A stretch of 64,000 nt of DNA from Coptis chinensis (lineage: Eukaryota; Streptophyta; Magnoliopsida; Ranunculales; Ranunculaceae): positions 53,965,501-54,029,500 of the forward strand of contig CM027378.1 in NCBI GenBank assembly GCA_015680905.1, read 5' to 3'. How positions within the stretch are numbered: the first letter of the stretch is position 1; each line of letters starts with the position of its first letter. Under the pieces are notes generated by a model. That model saw only the letters and a program-made list of their open reading frames with translations. It had not been told where the DNA came from and made no database searches. The translations under genes were made by a program, and so were the position numbers. Positions 1 to 11,235 of the stretch are shown here, piece by piece.

Positions 1-445
1 TTCCCCAAATACGTACGAATAATGATTGTTCATACTCCAATATGTGTTCTTACTGATTATACTTTATGTTAAGATATGAACTTATGAACAATGATTATTC
101 ATACTCCAATATGTGTTCTTACTAAGTATACATTATGTTAAGATATGAACTTATACATTATGAATAGTGATTACTTATAACTCATGTTAAGGTATAAACA
201 GTGATTGTTTATACTCATATTGAGGTATGAATGAGTATGAACAATGATTGTTCATACCCTAAATAGCTATGAACAATGAGTATTCATATAAACAATAATT
301 GTTCATAGCTCGGTTGGTTGAGGTATGAACCCCCAAATAGGTATGAACAATCATTATAGATATGAATAATCATTGTTCGTACTCATTGCTCATGTTGATG
401 TATAGCTCATTGTTCGTACTCATAGCTCATTGTTTGTGAGTGATT
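1..445. repeat. A/T-rich palindromic repeat block
   Basis: A simple A/T-rich block built from variants of GAACAATGATTGTTC, which is nearly self-complementary, separated by short linkers. A direct duplication of about 69 bp is visible: CATACTCCAATATGTG occurs at about 31 and again at about 100, each followed by similar sequence ending in ATGTTAAGATATGAACTTAT. The later part (190-430) keeps the palindromic cores but loses the strict period. No coding potential was seen. It may be a decayed minisatellite or part of a transposon end; the window edge prevents deciding. Confidence 0.7.
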
Positions 446-924
446 ATAAAAAAAAACCATATCCTCTAGAGTTGTTTTGAACGAACTTGTGGCTGCTGAC
501 TAATTTATTGTTTTTAGAATATATTGCCTTGGCTTGGCCTGATTTGACTAAAGTAATTTCAATGTGTATATGATAAATAAAAAAAATCATTGTGTAATAA
601 AGTTAACTGCTGTTTGGTAATACTCAAGGTCTGCAGGTTTTGTTTGTTTGTTTTAAAAAAAAAAAAAATTAAACAATAATGCTACACCGACCCACTTATT
701 TGACCTACAATTTGAACCTACTGATGTGTCAAAAGTCCTAATCATTGATTTACATAGAGATATGTATGTGTGTGTATTGCAATGCAAACCAACTTCATAC
801 AAATAGTGAGTTCAATAGTAGATCTAAAAAGTAGGTCCATGTAGCAGTACTCAAATTTAAGTCCACAAAAAGCCAAAAGATAAAAAAAAATCCCGAAAGA
901 GAAAAAGCCCTTGAATCCATTTTA
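446..924. other. Unassigned A/T-rich intergenic sequence
   Basis: No gene, RNA or transposon signature was recognised. It holds a poly-A run near 655-668 and plain A/T-rich sequence leading into the duplicated block that starts near 925. Confidence 0.5.
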
Positions 925-1180
925 TTGAAAACGTTGACGAAGTTAAAGCGAACTCAATGTAAAGCAGAGGCGCTAGCTGAAAAAGAAACTGGCGAGGTTA
1001 TTTTGGAGATTTTTCGGAACTCCCAACCCCCACGTTCAAGGTTCAAACCCCCCACGTCTCTAGTCGTTTCTTCATTTGTTTCGCGACTTAACATTTCCGA
1101 GGTATACACGTATCCATTTCCCGTTGCTTAGAAGTGTTTAGCTTTTCATGTTGCAACACTTTTTGTTCCTACAGTCCAGA
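925..1180 (+). repeat. Duplicated 5'-UTR-like block, copy 1
   Basis: This segment is similar to 5490-5790. Both contain AAAAAGAAACTG followed by GAGGTTATTT, then CGGAACTCCCAA, AAGGTTCAAACCCC and CACGTCTCTAGT, and later TTTCCGAGGTATA or TTTCGAGGTATA and GTTGCTTAGAAGT. The open frame through it (68 codons from 925) resembles no known family and is not open in the second copy, so it is unlikely to be protein coding. The second copy lies just upstream of the OTU-like gene and looks like a 5' untranslated exon. This copy would then be a duplicated, orphaned promoter/leader segment. Confidence 0.55.
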
Positions 1181-1641
1181 AATGTTTGATTTGCTACAAA
1201 ATCACTTTATGGATACATAATTTTATTTTTAATCGGTGATGTCCTCTTTACTGGTAAGCTATCTTATATACATTTCTGGACTGTAGGCCAAATTGCTTAT
1301 TCAAGAAGGGTTAATGGACTTGTGATTTCTTTTTATTTCCCATTTCGTTTGTTGTATTACCAAGTTCAAGTATGTTAACATTTTAATTTTTTTCTCATAT
1401 TTTTAAGCCATGCATCTCTCTCTTAACAGTCCATTCTCACTTCAGCAATAGCAACCATGGAGATGAGTGTCATAGTGACCTTCATACAGCTAAAGTAAAA
1501 ACTTAACTCAGCTATTAGCGGCTTCACTTTGGTGTATTTGGAATCTGTATAATATTATGTGAGGGATATATAATATAGTTCGACTTGCAATTGCGGGACA
1601 AAAATTCGAGCAAGAACGTGATTGAGAATCATAGAGTTTCT
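1181..1641. other. Unassigned spacer before the LONGIFOLIA-like relic
   Basis: Low-complexity A/T-rich DNA. A short inverted echo is present: CAGTCCAGAAATGT near 1171 and ACATTTCTGGACTG near 1269, which could form an imperfect large hairpin. No gene was recognised. Confidence 0.4.
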
Positions 1642-3205
1642 ATGGAGTCGACAAGGGCCTCTTTCTCATCTTCCTCTTGTTCATCTTCATTCTCCTCGGT
1701 TGAGTGTAACAGATCGTAGATGAATCTGTTGAGAGGGGATCAATGGGAAGTATAAGGTGTCTGTTGATCCTCCGAATGGCCTCACTAAACTTCAAGAGGC
1801 CTCAGTATTTTCATGATACAAGAGAACCGCCAAGATCATCACCGTATGAAGTTCCGACAAGAACTTCCTTTTCGATTACCAAAAGGACACCCCCTTCGGC
1901 TCTCTTATGATGGGCGTGAAATACCCTCGCTCTTCTTTTGATTCCCGAGACACCTTCAAATCCAACACAAAACTTCGAGCTGCTGCCAAGGCTTTCTTTG
2001 GATAGCAGGCAAAAGTTCTATGAGAGGTTACGAATCAAACTCCAAATCAAACTCATTTTGGGGGATTTCCAAAAGCGGTGGGCAATTAATTCGAATAGAA
2101 CCTCAAATACACATCAAGGGTTGGAAAGTCACAAGCACAATCACGGTGTTGTGGCGAAATTGATGGGCTTGGAAGCTATCCCCAAATCCTTAGCAGCCAA
2201 TGAAGGCTCAACGAGGCCGACTAGGACCTCTATCTACCCGGTGGTAATCATGATTCTTTGTCAAAGTCATCAAGAACAACAAGTGATTGCAAGAAAAATT
2301 CAATCTCCCCGAAATTACTTAAGGAGTCTGTTTCACCACGATTAAGAAATCCCGATGTCGTCCACGAAACCATTGCCAAATTCACGGTTCCCTGTCGAGG
2401 CGGATGGATAGTAGTCATCTTGTCGAAACCTCGTCTTGAGAGTCGTGATAGCCCTCCTAGGGGAACTAGTGGCTCATCTTCTTGGTAATGCGAGATTGAG
2501 AAAAGGTTGAAGGAGCTTGAGTTCAAGCAATCAAACAAATATCTTAGAGCTCTTAAGCGGATCTTTGGACGCAATGCATGCAAAAGCGGCTGTTGGAAAC
2601 CGAAAAGCAAGAAGATCAACGCTTTTTTGTTTTGGCCGAGAAACTATGACAATCTAAAAGAAGAATATCCTTGATCGGAATGAAAGATTAAGACGACAAA
2701 GTCCGGTAAGTAGATATCCCTATCTACCACCGCCAAGAGAAATAGTTCACCAAGGACATTCGAAGTCTCAATTGTGACAATGAAACCAGCCGGACTTCGT
2801 TAAAAGTCCGGCATCCTCGCTTCCTCTGTTATACCTATTGAAGGTATATCGGATCTTAAAAAACTTCGGAGAGGAAATATGATTGAAAACAAGAAGAGCT
2901 CGGTTAACAATCGAATGGCTAAGGACTTGCCTTATAAGCTAAATCGAGAGAGCACTGCCAAGCTCCCTCTTAATTCCAGCGATAGGAAAGCAAGTACCGG
3001 GAACCTTAATCAACAAATAGTCCGGCAAAGGTCTTCCACGGTTGCCAAGAGAAAACATGGTAAGCTTTAGGAAGAAGCTCGGGATCTGTAAGCCCCAAGA
3101 CTGCAAGCCGGAAGAAACTTCGATTTGGAGAAGCTATCTCGTCCTCCCACCCCCTACTACCTCAGATTTAACCAAGCCTAGAAAGTTTGGCGGGGAGTGA
3201 AGATT
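1642..3205 (+). pseudogene. LONGIFOLIA/TRM-like pseudogene
   Basis: A degenerate copy of a LONGIFOLIA/TRM (TON1-recruiting motif) gene, a family that acts on cortical microtubules and organ elongation. Family landmarks appear in the correct order but in changing frames. The N-terminal Ser-rich stretch follows the ATG at 1642 (RASFSSSSCSSSFSS). LPRLSLDSR is near 1985. The hallmark VVAKLMGLEAIP is near 2150. SPRLRNPDVV comes next, then the EIEKRLKELEFKQSNK-like segment near 2490-2545 and the TMKPAG-like motif near 2780. Distal sequence (MIENKKSSVNNRMAKD) starts at 2879. At least four frame changes and several stops separate these blocks, so no full-length protein can be made. It is roughly half to two-thirds the expected coding length, with no introns visible between blocks. 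It could be a captured gene fragment, because duplicated blocks lie on both sides. Confidence 0.72.
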
Positions 3206-3736
3206 CGCGAGGCAACTACAAGGAAGGTCCTTGAGATTTGCTGCTTAGCGTCTCATGTAATAGCAGTTCCACCATTGAGGTTTAGAAATATTGGCCTATT
3301 TGATGTTCATGTATAGAAATTCGAAAGCAAAAATAGTGATTGTATTCTTGAATGTTGAGTTCAACAAGTAAATCAAGTATATTGATTGAGGAAGAATATA
3401 TCGTAATCTGATTTACGTCCTTAAGAGTTGCTTTTTCTTCCATGAGGGCGACACAATTTCAGAATTTTCAGTTCATTTCGGTTACATTAAACAGGCCAAA
3501 ATCTGCTATTTAACAATGCTAAAAGTAGGTGCTAAAGTGCTGATTTGGCACAAAACTTGATGAGCCTCATACCATTGCAACTAACATAGATAAACACAGT
3601 TACTAGAAAAGCTTTATCTTTGTCGGAGGAATATAACTAGACCAGACTGCCCTATTTTATTCAAACAAGTGTGGATAATCAAAAAATTTACGACAAACTA
3701 CAATTTAATTCCATGATCGGAGATACCTCGCAAGGC
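3206..3736. other. Unassigned spacer, probable 3' flank of the DRB-like gene
   Basis: No coding signal on either strand. On the minus strand it lies directly downstream of the DRB-like stop codon and would include that gene's 3' untranslated region. Confidence 0.45.
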
Positions 3737-4700
3737 TTACATAAATTGATCTTTAGCTTGCTTTGCCAATACACTAATAACCACACCCGTACTACATCCA
3801 CACAAATGTTCCAACTTTACTCTTTTTGATGGTTGGACATCCAAATGCATTTCTAGGGCATCTCTAATTTGTGCAGATTTTTTTGAACACATAACCATTG
3901 GCAACATTGCGTTCTTACTGACTTTGGGCAATGCATCAAAACCATTCCTTTTGGATTTGATGATTTGAGATAGAAGTGATCCCGCCTCAGTACCTACAAA
4001 TTACTTCAATAAGCGAACTCAAAGCACTCCAACAAACAGGTCTAATTGCATGATAATATAATCTAAGAGGTAGTTAAAGTAAAATCCATAACCACAAATC
4101 TAATTAACATGAATCAAAACATAAAGAACTACCTAAAATTAATTTGATAACAGAACGTGCACCCATTTGTTCTGTTGCCTTTTTGCTTCTAGCGGGAGTA
4201 CCGGTATATGTTTTACCATGAAAATCCAAAGTTGAGATGAACACTGGAATAAGACAATTTGACTGGGTAGTTATATAAATAGGCATTTTCAAACCAATCT
4301 TCACAACAAATTCATTAAGGATGGATTTGCAATAGGTCATATCCTGCAAGAGTGACAAAAACAAATAAAAATATATAACCTAAGAGGAAAAAGTAGAACA
4401 AAGTTTAACATAATAGTAAAATAACACACACAAACACACGCATACATGCAACACACCTCATCTATTATTGGACATCCTTTGTCTTTGACCTTCTTCAATA
4501 TAGATTCCAGAGCAACTTTAGCAGCATTCTGTTCTGCCTCTTTCTTATGTAGAAATATCTCAACTGACATATAATTTCCCCCATCAACAGAAATAGAAGA
4601 TCTAAATTGTGGCATAGTTCCAAAGCATTGATGAGTATAGGTTGGAAGTGGCAGGTTTGATTTCTCGAGCATACTCTTGCAATCGGTTCTTATGCATCAT
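3737..4700 (-). pseudogene. DRB-like dsRNA-binding protein gene with a frameshift
   Basis: Three exons on the minus strand encode a protein of the plant double-stranded-RNA-binding (DRB) family, which partners Dicer-like enzymes. Exon 1 (4700-4457) carries dsRBD 1: MHKNRLQEYA, then PLPTYTHQCFGTMPQFRSS and HKKEAEQNAAKVALESI. Exon 2 (4343-4133) carries dsRBD 2: CKSILNEFVVKIGLKMPIY and RSKKATEQMGARSVIKLIL. Exon 3 (3993-3737) is a C-terminal tail ending in stop. All introns are GT-AG (GATGAG|GTGTGT, CTTGCAG|GATATG, TTTTAG|GTAGTT, TTGTAG|GTACTG). Joined length would be about 236 residues, short but plausible for the family. One extra base around 4670-4685 puts the starting MMHKNRLQEYAR out of frame with the rest. 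Everything else is intact, so this is either a very young pseudogene or a sequencing error. Confidence 0.72.
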
Positions 4701-5489
4701 GACTTCAATTAGACCCGCAGGGGTGTTCCTAATTAGACAAAAAAATAAAATCCATGTCAACAACTTTTTGCACCGAAGTTAAAAGTGCTAGAAAAAATAA
4801 AATTTTAAGTCCGAAGGGAAAAGCAAAAACCATTCGCAGATTTAATCTCGATACTCATTGTCGGACAAAACCAACCATTCCTTGATTTAATCTATGATAC
4901 TCATTGTCAGATGTAATGTAATAGGTGAGTTTAAAACCTAATCAGATTATGTCTTTGCATTAATAGGCCATAATTATCCTCAATGATATTTGGTAACTAT
5001 ATAACTCATATATATGAACATGCAAACTATAAACTATAATAGTCAGAGTTTGTATATTAACTATAAACATGCAGACACATGAACCACCTCAAACACAACC
5101 AAACTTAACGAAAAAAATCACAAGCTAATCTATCTTATCAAAACAAATATATCTTTCTATGACAGTTAATCTCATTTAAATCGAAAACCTTGAATTGTAA
5201 ATAGAATCAAATCTTAGTTAAACGATGAAACCTTCAGAAGAAATCGAAGTGAATGCTGAGAGAGAAAGAGTACCTATCAAAGAACTCATGCCTGCGATTG
5301 AGGATGAGAATGAAGAGTGATTTCTTTTTTTTTTTTGTTTTGAGAAATCAGGAATACTCAAATGGACTCTAAGAGGTAAACAAGGTAACTGATGAGCTAA
5401 ACCGAATCTAATCAGTTAACATTAGATTCGGAGGTTGCCAAGGGTTGACAAGGTAAACCGAATCTAAACAGGGTTGACAAGGTAATCAA
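4701..5489 (-). other. Upstream intron and 5' UTR region of the DRB-like gene
   Basis: On the minus strand, a splice acceptor (CTAATTAG|GAACACC) lies at about 4726, just before the start codon. A candidate donor (GATAG|GTACTC) lies near 5272. This suggests a non-coding first exon around 5275-5320 and a roughly 0.5 kb A/T-rich leader intron. A poly-T run at 5322-5336 lies just upstream. These assignments rest on splice-site appearance only. Confidence 0.4.
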
Positions 5490-5790
5490 TCTTAAAAAAA
5501 AAGAAACTGCTGAGGTTATTTCGGAACTCCCAAACCACCCCAACAACAAGGTTCAAACCCCACGTCTCTAGTAGTTTTCTTAAATTGTTTCCTCTACAAC
5601 GCCATTACCCTTAGAGGTGACACTTTTATTAGCATTGGTTCATTAAAGGATATCGATGGACTTCACATTTCGAGGTATAGACCCATTTCCGTTGCTTAGA
5701 AGTTTTAGTCATTTTATTTTTTTTTTTCTTTTTGTTCCTTGGTTTTGTTACTTAGTTTCATTATGTCTCGGGTAGTAATTATTGTTTTTG
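5490..5790 (+). repeat. Duplicated 5'-UTR-like block, copy 2
   Basis: Second copy of the 925-1180 block (shared GAGGTTATTT, CGGAACTCCCAA, AAGGTTCAAACCCC, CACGTCTCTAGT, GTTGCTTAGAAGT). It lies upstream, in the same orientation, of the OTU-like gene whose first coding exon follows an acceptor at about 6020. The simplest reading is a transcribed 5' leader exon of that gene, with the first copy being a duplicate. Confidence 0.5.
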
Positions 5791-6025
5791 TTCAGGATAA
5801 TACTCGTACCTTCTTCCCGAAGTAATAGAAGTTCGATTGTTTTTAAATTTTGCTATGTTAGTTCTCATATATTCATATATCTGCGCACCGTCTCGCTTTT
5901 GAGTCAAAATGAACGCGTTTAAAGAATGTTAAGGGTCAATTGTTATGCTCGACTAGAGTTATCAATATGTCGTTGAAGCCTCAAATATTAATGCTTATTT
6001 ATTTAGTTTTGATTTTCAGATACCA

Positions 6026-7175
6026 ATGGAAAAACTACATAAGGAGGTGGTTGGCGTGAAGCTAGATTTAAGTGCAATGAAATCGTATCTTGATGAGAGT
6101 TTTAAAGGTTTAAAGTCCCATGCCAACCAAATTGAGGATAGAGTTAAGTTGGAAATATCAGCAAAGAAATGGGAGAATGATCTTGAGATGAGACGTTTCG
6201 AAGCAACTTTAGTGGAACTAGAGAATACTCCTGCGCCAATTATTAGATATAAAGATGCTTTACCTATCACTCCTGAGCTGATGAAGGAGACAATGAAAGC
6301 AAAACGGAAGGTAAAATCATGTTATGCTAAGGATTTTATGATTAAGTAGAAACTATATTAATGAAAAGAAAAATAGTTGCATAGTGAGATGTTGTTGTAC
6401 CCTTGAAACGGTGTGTGCTAGAGATTCTTTAGACAATACCCCCATTGTAACAACGAAAAAGGTGCATTCACATAATACTCATTTTACTTGTTACAAGTAC
6501 GAAGATAATCATTTGTTATTGTTTTAGGTTGAGTTTGGTAAGGATATTGGTGATTGCTCCTTCTATCGCTATCTGGATTACTTCCCAGACATTCTACAAC
6601 CTTTAATTTTAGATATTGATGAAGATCCAAAGGGTGACGGCAACTGTGGATTTAGGGCCTTGGCCATGGCATTGGGGTATGACGAGGAGGGCTGGGTCCA
6701 AGTACGAGTTAATCTAATTTCAGAGTTGCGTGCAAGTAAGGAAGAGTACATACGGATGTTCGGTCATGAAAACGTGACTCGTTGTGAGGGAAGTCTATTA
6801 CACTTTAAGGGTGATGCTCCTGAAGAGAAATGGATGTTGCTACCTGAACATGGGTATCTTGCAGCGTCAAAGTATAGCGTTGCGATTGTGTATTTCTCAA
6901 TGGCAGGTTGTCACACTTTTCTGCCGTTAAAGTCAGCATTCAATGAGAATGACTATAAAGTCATTGGTATTAGGCGTGTTCCAAACCACTTTTTAAAGTT
7001 GAATTTGGAAGCAAATTGTCCAATGCCAAATATCGCGACGTTTTGGGAAAAACATCATCGTGAAATCGCAAATGAGTGGAAATCATATTTCATGTCTCGC
7101 TTTGATGCATTTCCACTTGTCTCTTGCAGAGATTATCATTTGGGCGACCATGTGATTCTGAGTGATTCAGACTGA
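6026..7175 (+). CDS. OTU-like cysteine protease domain gene (two exons)
   Basis: Two exons, 6026-6310 and 6528-7175, joined by a GT-AG intron (GGAAG|GTAAAA ... GTTTTAG|GTTGAG) in phase 0, give an uninterrupted protein of 310 residues. Residues 1-95 are charged and probably helical. Residues ~125-260 form an OTU-like fold with the nucleophile motif DGNCGFRA (Cys at residue ~135). The segment with EKWMLLPEHGYLAAS and FLPL follows, and a candidate catalytic His is in VPNHFLKL (~249). OTU enzymes cleave ubiquitin linkages. This subfamily is common in plants, often beside MULE/FAR1-type transposons, and its activity is mostly untested. The start follows an acceptor-like TTTTCAG, so an upstream untranslated exon is likely. 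It is the only clearly intact multi-domain gene in the window. Downstream zinc-knuckle remnants may once have belonged to the same transcription unit. Confidence 0.78.
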
Positions 7176-7885
7176 CTTGCTAGGAGGCTCCTACATTGTG
7201 CGATATTTAAAATTTTCTTTTTTCATTCTACTTTTTGCGCATCTAACTTTATGACTTCTTTACACTTATTTTGAACTAATATGGTTTTTGTGTAAACCTG
7301 CAGGAAGACATTTCATATATTATTTAGGCGCCATCTCGTAGAAAGGATGGTTCGATCATCAATGACGTGGACAAGCATTCTCTTATTGATATTTTCAGTT
7401 AGTATTAAGAAAATGTTTTTCGTTATTGAGTAGAAGTGTATGCTTTTGTTTTCTGAATTAGACTATTGACAAACATTCTCTTGTTGATGTGGTCAGTTAG
7501 TGCAACAACATTGAATTTTCTATTTGGTTGTTATTGTGATGTACTTAAGTTAAAATTTTATTATTTCTTATGCCTAAGTTGATATCCTATCAAGTTCTAA
7601 ATTGATGGTGGTCAAATAATGGTATTTGATACGAGGGAAGGATATGGTACGGACGTACGGTGCTAGTGCTCCAAGTTTGTCATAACTGTGTTTTACATTG
7701 GGTGCAGATAAGTTTCTTTCTTTATTCATTTTTGTGTTTCCATTGCTATTCTGCGGCAAGTGTTTTCCTTCAACTCAATTTGGTCATTTAAATGATCTCT
7801 TGTTGCATATGCTGTTGATTTAGTCTGGTCTTTGTATATGGTTATGCTGATGTTATTTTGTAGTCTTGTACTGTAGTGATGTTAC
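7176..7885. other. Intergenic or intronic sequence after the OTU-like gene
   Basis: Mostly A/T-rich. At about 7306-7380, after an acceptor-like CTGCAG, a short stretch reads in the plus direction as a PSRRKDG-containing peptide. That is reminiscent of the basic linker seen before the zinc knuckle in FAR1/MULE-type proteins, but it contains a stop and cannot be called a gene. Confidence 0.35.
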
Positions 7886-7954
7886 ATTGGGCTACAGAGC
7901 TGTTTCAAAAAAGAACATCATTGATATTACTATCTTGCTCATCACGTTCCTATT

Positions 7955-8255
7955 AGTGATATGGTGACGACAAGTGTGGAATCTGCAATCAGCCAGGGCA
8001 TACAAAGCCCACATACCCAGATTTACATCCAGAAGTTGGGGGTAAGTGGCTACATTTACTATCCCATAAATTTTTCCGATACAAGTAACCATATTGCTGA
8101 AGAGTTAATATTTGTAAATGTGTTGCACTAGTATAAATTTTGTTTCTTAGTAAGGAAAATGTTATTTGTGTGAATTAGGTTCAAGTGTGGAATCTGCAGT
8201 CAACCAGGTCATACTAAGCGTTGGTGTACATCGTTGAATCCTCAAGCACAAGGTT
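7955..8255 (+). pseudogene. Two tandem zinc-knuckle (CCHC) exon remnants
   Basis: Two related segments read in the plus direction. At about 7965-8040 is CGICNQPGHTKPTYP, in which the fourth ligand Cys is replaced by Tyr. At about 8180-8250 is CGICSQPGHTKRWC, a complete C-X2-C-X4-H-X4-C knuckle after an acceptor-like TTAG. They look like duplicated copies of the C-terminal knuckle exon of a MULE transposase or FAR1-related protein. No transposase core (DDE or SWIM) was found nearby. They may be leftover exons of the OTU-like transcription unit or a separate transposon relic. Confidence 0.5.
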
Positions 8256-10155
8256 AGTCGCTTCTTTCCAATAATCTTTGTTAGGGGATGTAGTTTATCA
8301 CCGTTGCATCAAGGTTTTTTTTCTTTTATGAATCTCTCCCGGTCATTAACAAAACAAAAATGGTGTGCAACTATTTCTGTGAATAGCTATGCGTGAGCAC
8401 TTGGAGTGCTAGCCAAGAACTTGGTTATGGTGTTCCCATTGGTGAGACTTTCTACCCAGACACACTTTCTTAAAATGTTGCCAAGTGTGAAACTTGGTGT
8501 TTTCTCGAGAATACCGAGTAATAAATTTTATTTTGCTTTATTTTGTTTTATGCCCCTGTATTTCAATGTTAATGTCTCGAACTTTGATTGCTCGTATCAC
8601 ATGTCTTTCTCTTCCTATTCATGGAATCAAAATCAATATTCAAATTTGGCGTTTTTTTTATTTTTAGGTCTTGGGGCTGTATGGAACAAAGCAAAGGTTG
8701 AAGCGAGGTTCCATTGTGGTCTGTATTTGGTCTTGGCACCGTTGGTCTTGCAATTAAGTCAAAACACTTTGTTTCATATTACCTTCTAATACTACCACGG
8801 GCTATAGTTAGTGTTATTTATTCTTTATTTCTTTGTTTGTTTTTAATCCAATAGGTTGCAGAAGGTGTAAAAGCAGGTGGTGCTTGATTATCATTGGTGT
8901 TGACATTGTGACAAGAAGTCCGATATTGGTACATCACTACATCTATGACTCTATTTTATCACATTTATCACTGCTTGAAATAATATTCATCTGGAGCTTG
9001 ATCTGAATAAAAAATCCCGACTATGATCAGTGCTGCAATGAATTTGGCCACCCCTAGAATGCTCATATAACAGAATTGAATACATGCTTTTCAATTTTCA
9101 TCTACCTCAACCTGAACATATTTCATTCACAAGACCAGAAACTAGGAGGGAATGATGTGTATTGCCGTATTACCTTCCTTGTTCATAATCCACAAATATC
9201 TTACTTCTTGAACTGTTAAATATCTCCTAACCTCGTTCACTCGCTACTTTCAGGGTAATTTTAGACACATTATAGAAAGTGAATTGGAGCTGATAATTGA
9301 GTACAATGGCTGAGTTGTTCAACATGGTCTGTTTGGTACGGAGATCATTGCATACTTTTATGTTTTTGGAAGGGATTGACGCCCTTCCCTTAACAAAAAA
9401 CTTATTGCTCCTTTTTGGAAACAAATAAGTTTCCATAAGATGGTTATGGTGGATGACTAAGCCCTAGGTTGAACCTTTTGTTTGTTTTTGTTTGTTTGTT
9501 TGTTTGTTTGTTTGTTTTGTTTTTTTTTTCAATCCGTAAAAGTGAATAATTCCAAAAAAAAAACCTTATATGATTTAAAACGAATAGGATAGGTGGTTGT
9601 TACAACAAAAGTAGGTCGAGATTCGAGAAAACCTACGAGTACAACAAAAGTAGGAAAATTGAATATCAGGTGTCTACCTCTGTAACAGCTATAATGAATA
9701 GGATAGGTGTTTGTTACTTAACAACTCCTGCCTCAAAAAACAAGCCCAGACTAAGTGGTGCATTGTGTTGGGGTTGTTGAGTTATGTTGAGCTTTCAATT
9801 TTCATTGGTTTCATCGTTGGATTTGTACTAGGTGGTTTATACAAATACAACTTCCATATAATTGAGTGTGTTGCTCATGTGTTAACTTCCATGTAATTGA
9901 GGGTGTTGCTCATGTGTTTGCACTTTTGGAATGAGTTTGATGAACTCGTTTTTTCACTTTTTATTTTGGAACTTGCTTGATTTTTTAAGTTAAAAATGTA
10001 GGTAAATAGATTATTCATGGGAGGGAATACAAACGAACTTGGATAATGTTTTTCTCTATATTACGATTGTCCGCATTGTATGCTTTATTGAGTCTTGATA
10101 AAATTGCGATAGGATCCGGTCTTAAGTAATGATACCAATTTGTTGCAACTATTTC
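8256..10155. other. Unassigned A/T-rich region with simple repeats
   Basis: No convincing gene. The open frame at 8406-8789 is long for chance but has no recognisable domain and is rich in Phe and Leu. Simple sequence (GTTT)n occupies about 9478-9530. A short direct duplication sits near 9850-9920 (AATTGAG followed by TGTTGCTCATGTGTT, twice). AACAAAAGTAGG is repeated twice near 9605-9660. Confidence 0.4.
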
Positions 10156-10159
10156 CATG

Positions 10160-10372
10160 TGCAGGAGCCTTTTGTTCTGTCCCCAAGGACACTATCTTGG
10201 AGGCTCTGAAAGTCTTACTTGGTACTCGACTTGTTGAAAACGATTCAAATGTGAGCAAATTTTATCTCGGTTTTTCATTATTTCCATTTATCTAACTCCC
10301 TTACTGTTTTTTGGTATCTTCAGATGTCAGAAATCACCTTGTTTTGATCCATTGCAAACGCGGCAAGGTATG
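10160..10372 (+). pseudogene. PFA-DSP-type phosphatase fragment
   Basis: Reading plus, an acceptor-like GTGCAG is followed by EPFV. A frame change then gives KDTILEALKVLL, and after an intron-like gap comes DVRNHLVLIHCKRGK followed by GTATGT. This order and wording match plant and fungal atypical dual-specificity phosphatases (PFA-DSP/SIW14-like), whose active-site signature is HCxxGxxR. Only the HCKRGK half of the signature is visible before the donor site. The next exon at ~10480 does not continue with the expected Arg-Thr-Gly, so the enzyme would be inactive. The frame change and missing flanks make this a gene relic. Confidence 0.55.
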
Positions 10373-11235
10373 TCCTATTATCATTGTTGGTAGTTATTCT
10401 TATTTTTAAGAAGAATATGGTTTCCTTTTTGACCGAATATAGAAACAAGTTCATAACCGACTATGTCTTTTACTTTCCTAGGATGAGCACAAGTGTTAAT
10501 TGCTGTAGGAGTGGCTTTTGGTAATTTCCTCGAGGAGCTAAAGCAAGCAAGGAAGGCTTTTGAATTAGATGAAGAGAAGCTAACTACTCTGCCAGATTGA
10601 GATTGGAAATTTAGATTCGATTCCTACTCTTGGAGCTCTGTTATGTGCTGACTCATATGTTGATACTTCTTATTTTCAGCATTGTAATTAAGAATATCTA
10701 GACAGATGTACAAGTGTAATTGCTTCTGTGTATTTTTACCCAGACTTGTTTTTTAACATTGAACAAGTTTCTCTCCAAATTGAGCCTTTGAAATTTTTTA
10801 TGCTTGCTTTGGAATAAATTGTTGAATATAAGCACACCATCTATGATTCTGCTGAAAACTTCTCGCAGGAATTCTTTACCGATCCTTGAAAAGATATCTA
10901 GAGAAAAAGAATTGTGAACAGCTCATGCAGGAATTCTTATGAAGTTCGAGTAGCAAGATCTCTCTTTCAATTACAGTGTTCAAGCCTACACTTCTTTGTT
11001 CAAGTACCATACTAAAATGAAACACTCCAACTTTAAGAGCTCCATTGTAGCACTACTCATTGGATTGTGCTTTGTCCAGGCACTTTTAAGATACATTTTT
11101 TCCTCATTATCACTCTTGCCTTTTCCACTTGATCCCATTTACCTTGTTCAGCATAAATATTGGATAGTAATACATAGTTGCCAGAATTCCACAGCTCGAG
11201 ATGTATTAGTTTCTTGACTGCGTGTTATGCAAGTT
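10373..11235. other. Unassigned region with one unidentified exon-like stretch
   Basis: At about 10485-10600, plus strand, one frame reads as a short alpha-helical peptide containing AFGNFLEELKQARKAFELDE and ends at a stop. The composition looks like coding sequence but the family was not recognised. The open frame at 10996-11217 is hydrophobic and has no identifiable domain. Confidence 0.3.

Noticed and set aside
1938..2345. Treating the 135-codon LONGIFOLIA-like frame as a working gene
   Set aside because: Family motifs before and after it are in other frames with stops; the gene is broken.
8406..8789. 127-codon ORF as a gene
   Set aside because: No domain, low-complexity hydrophobic stretches, no splice or homologue support.
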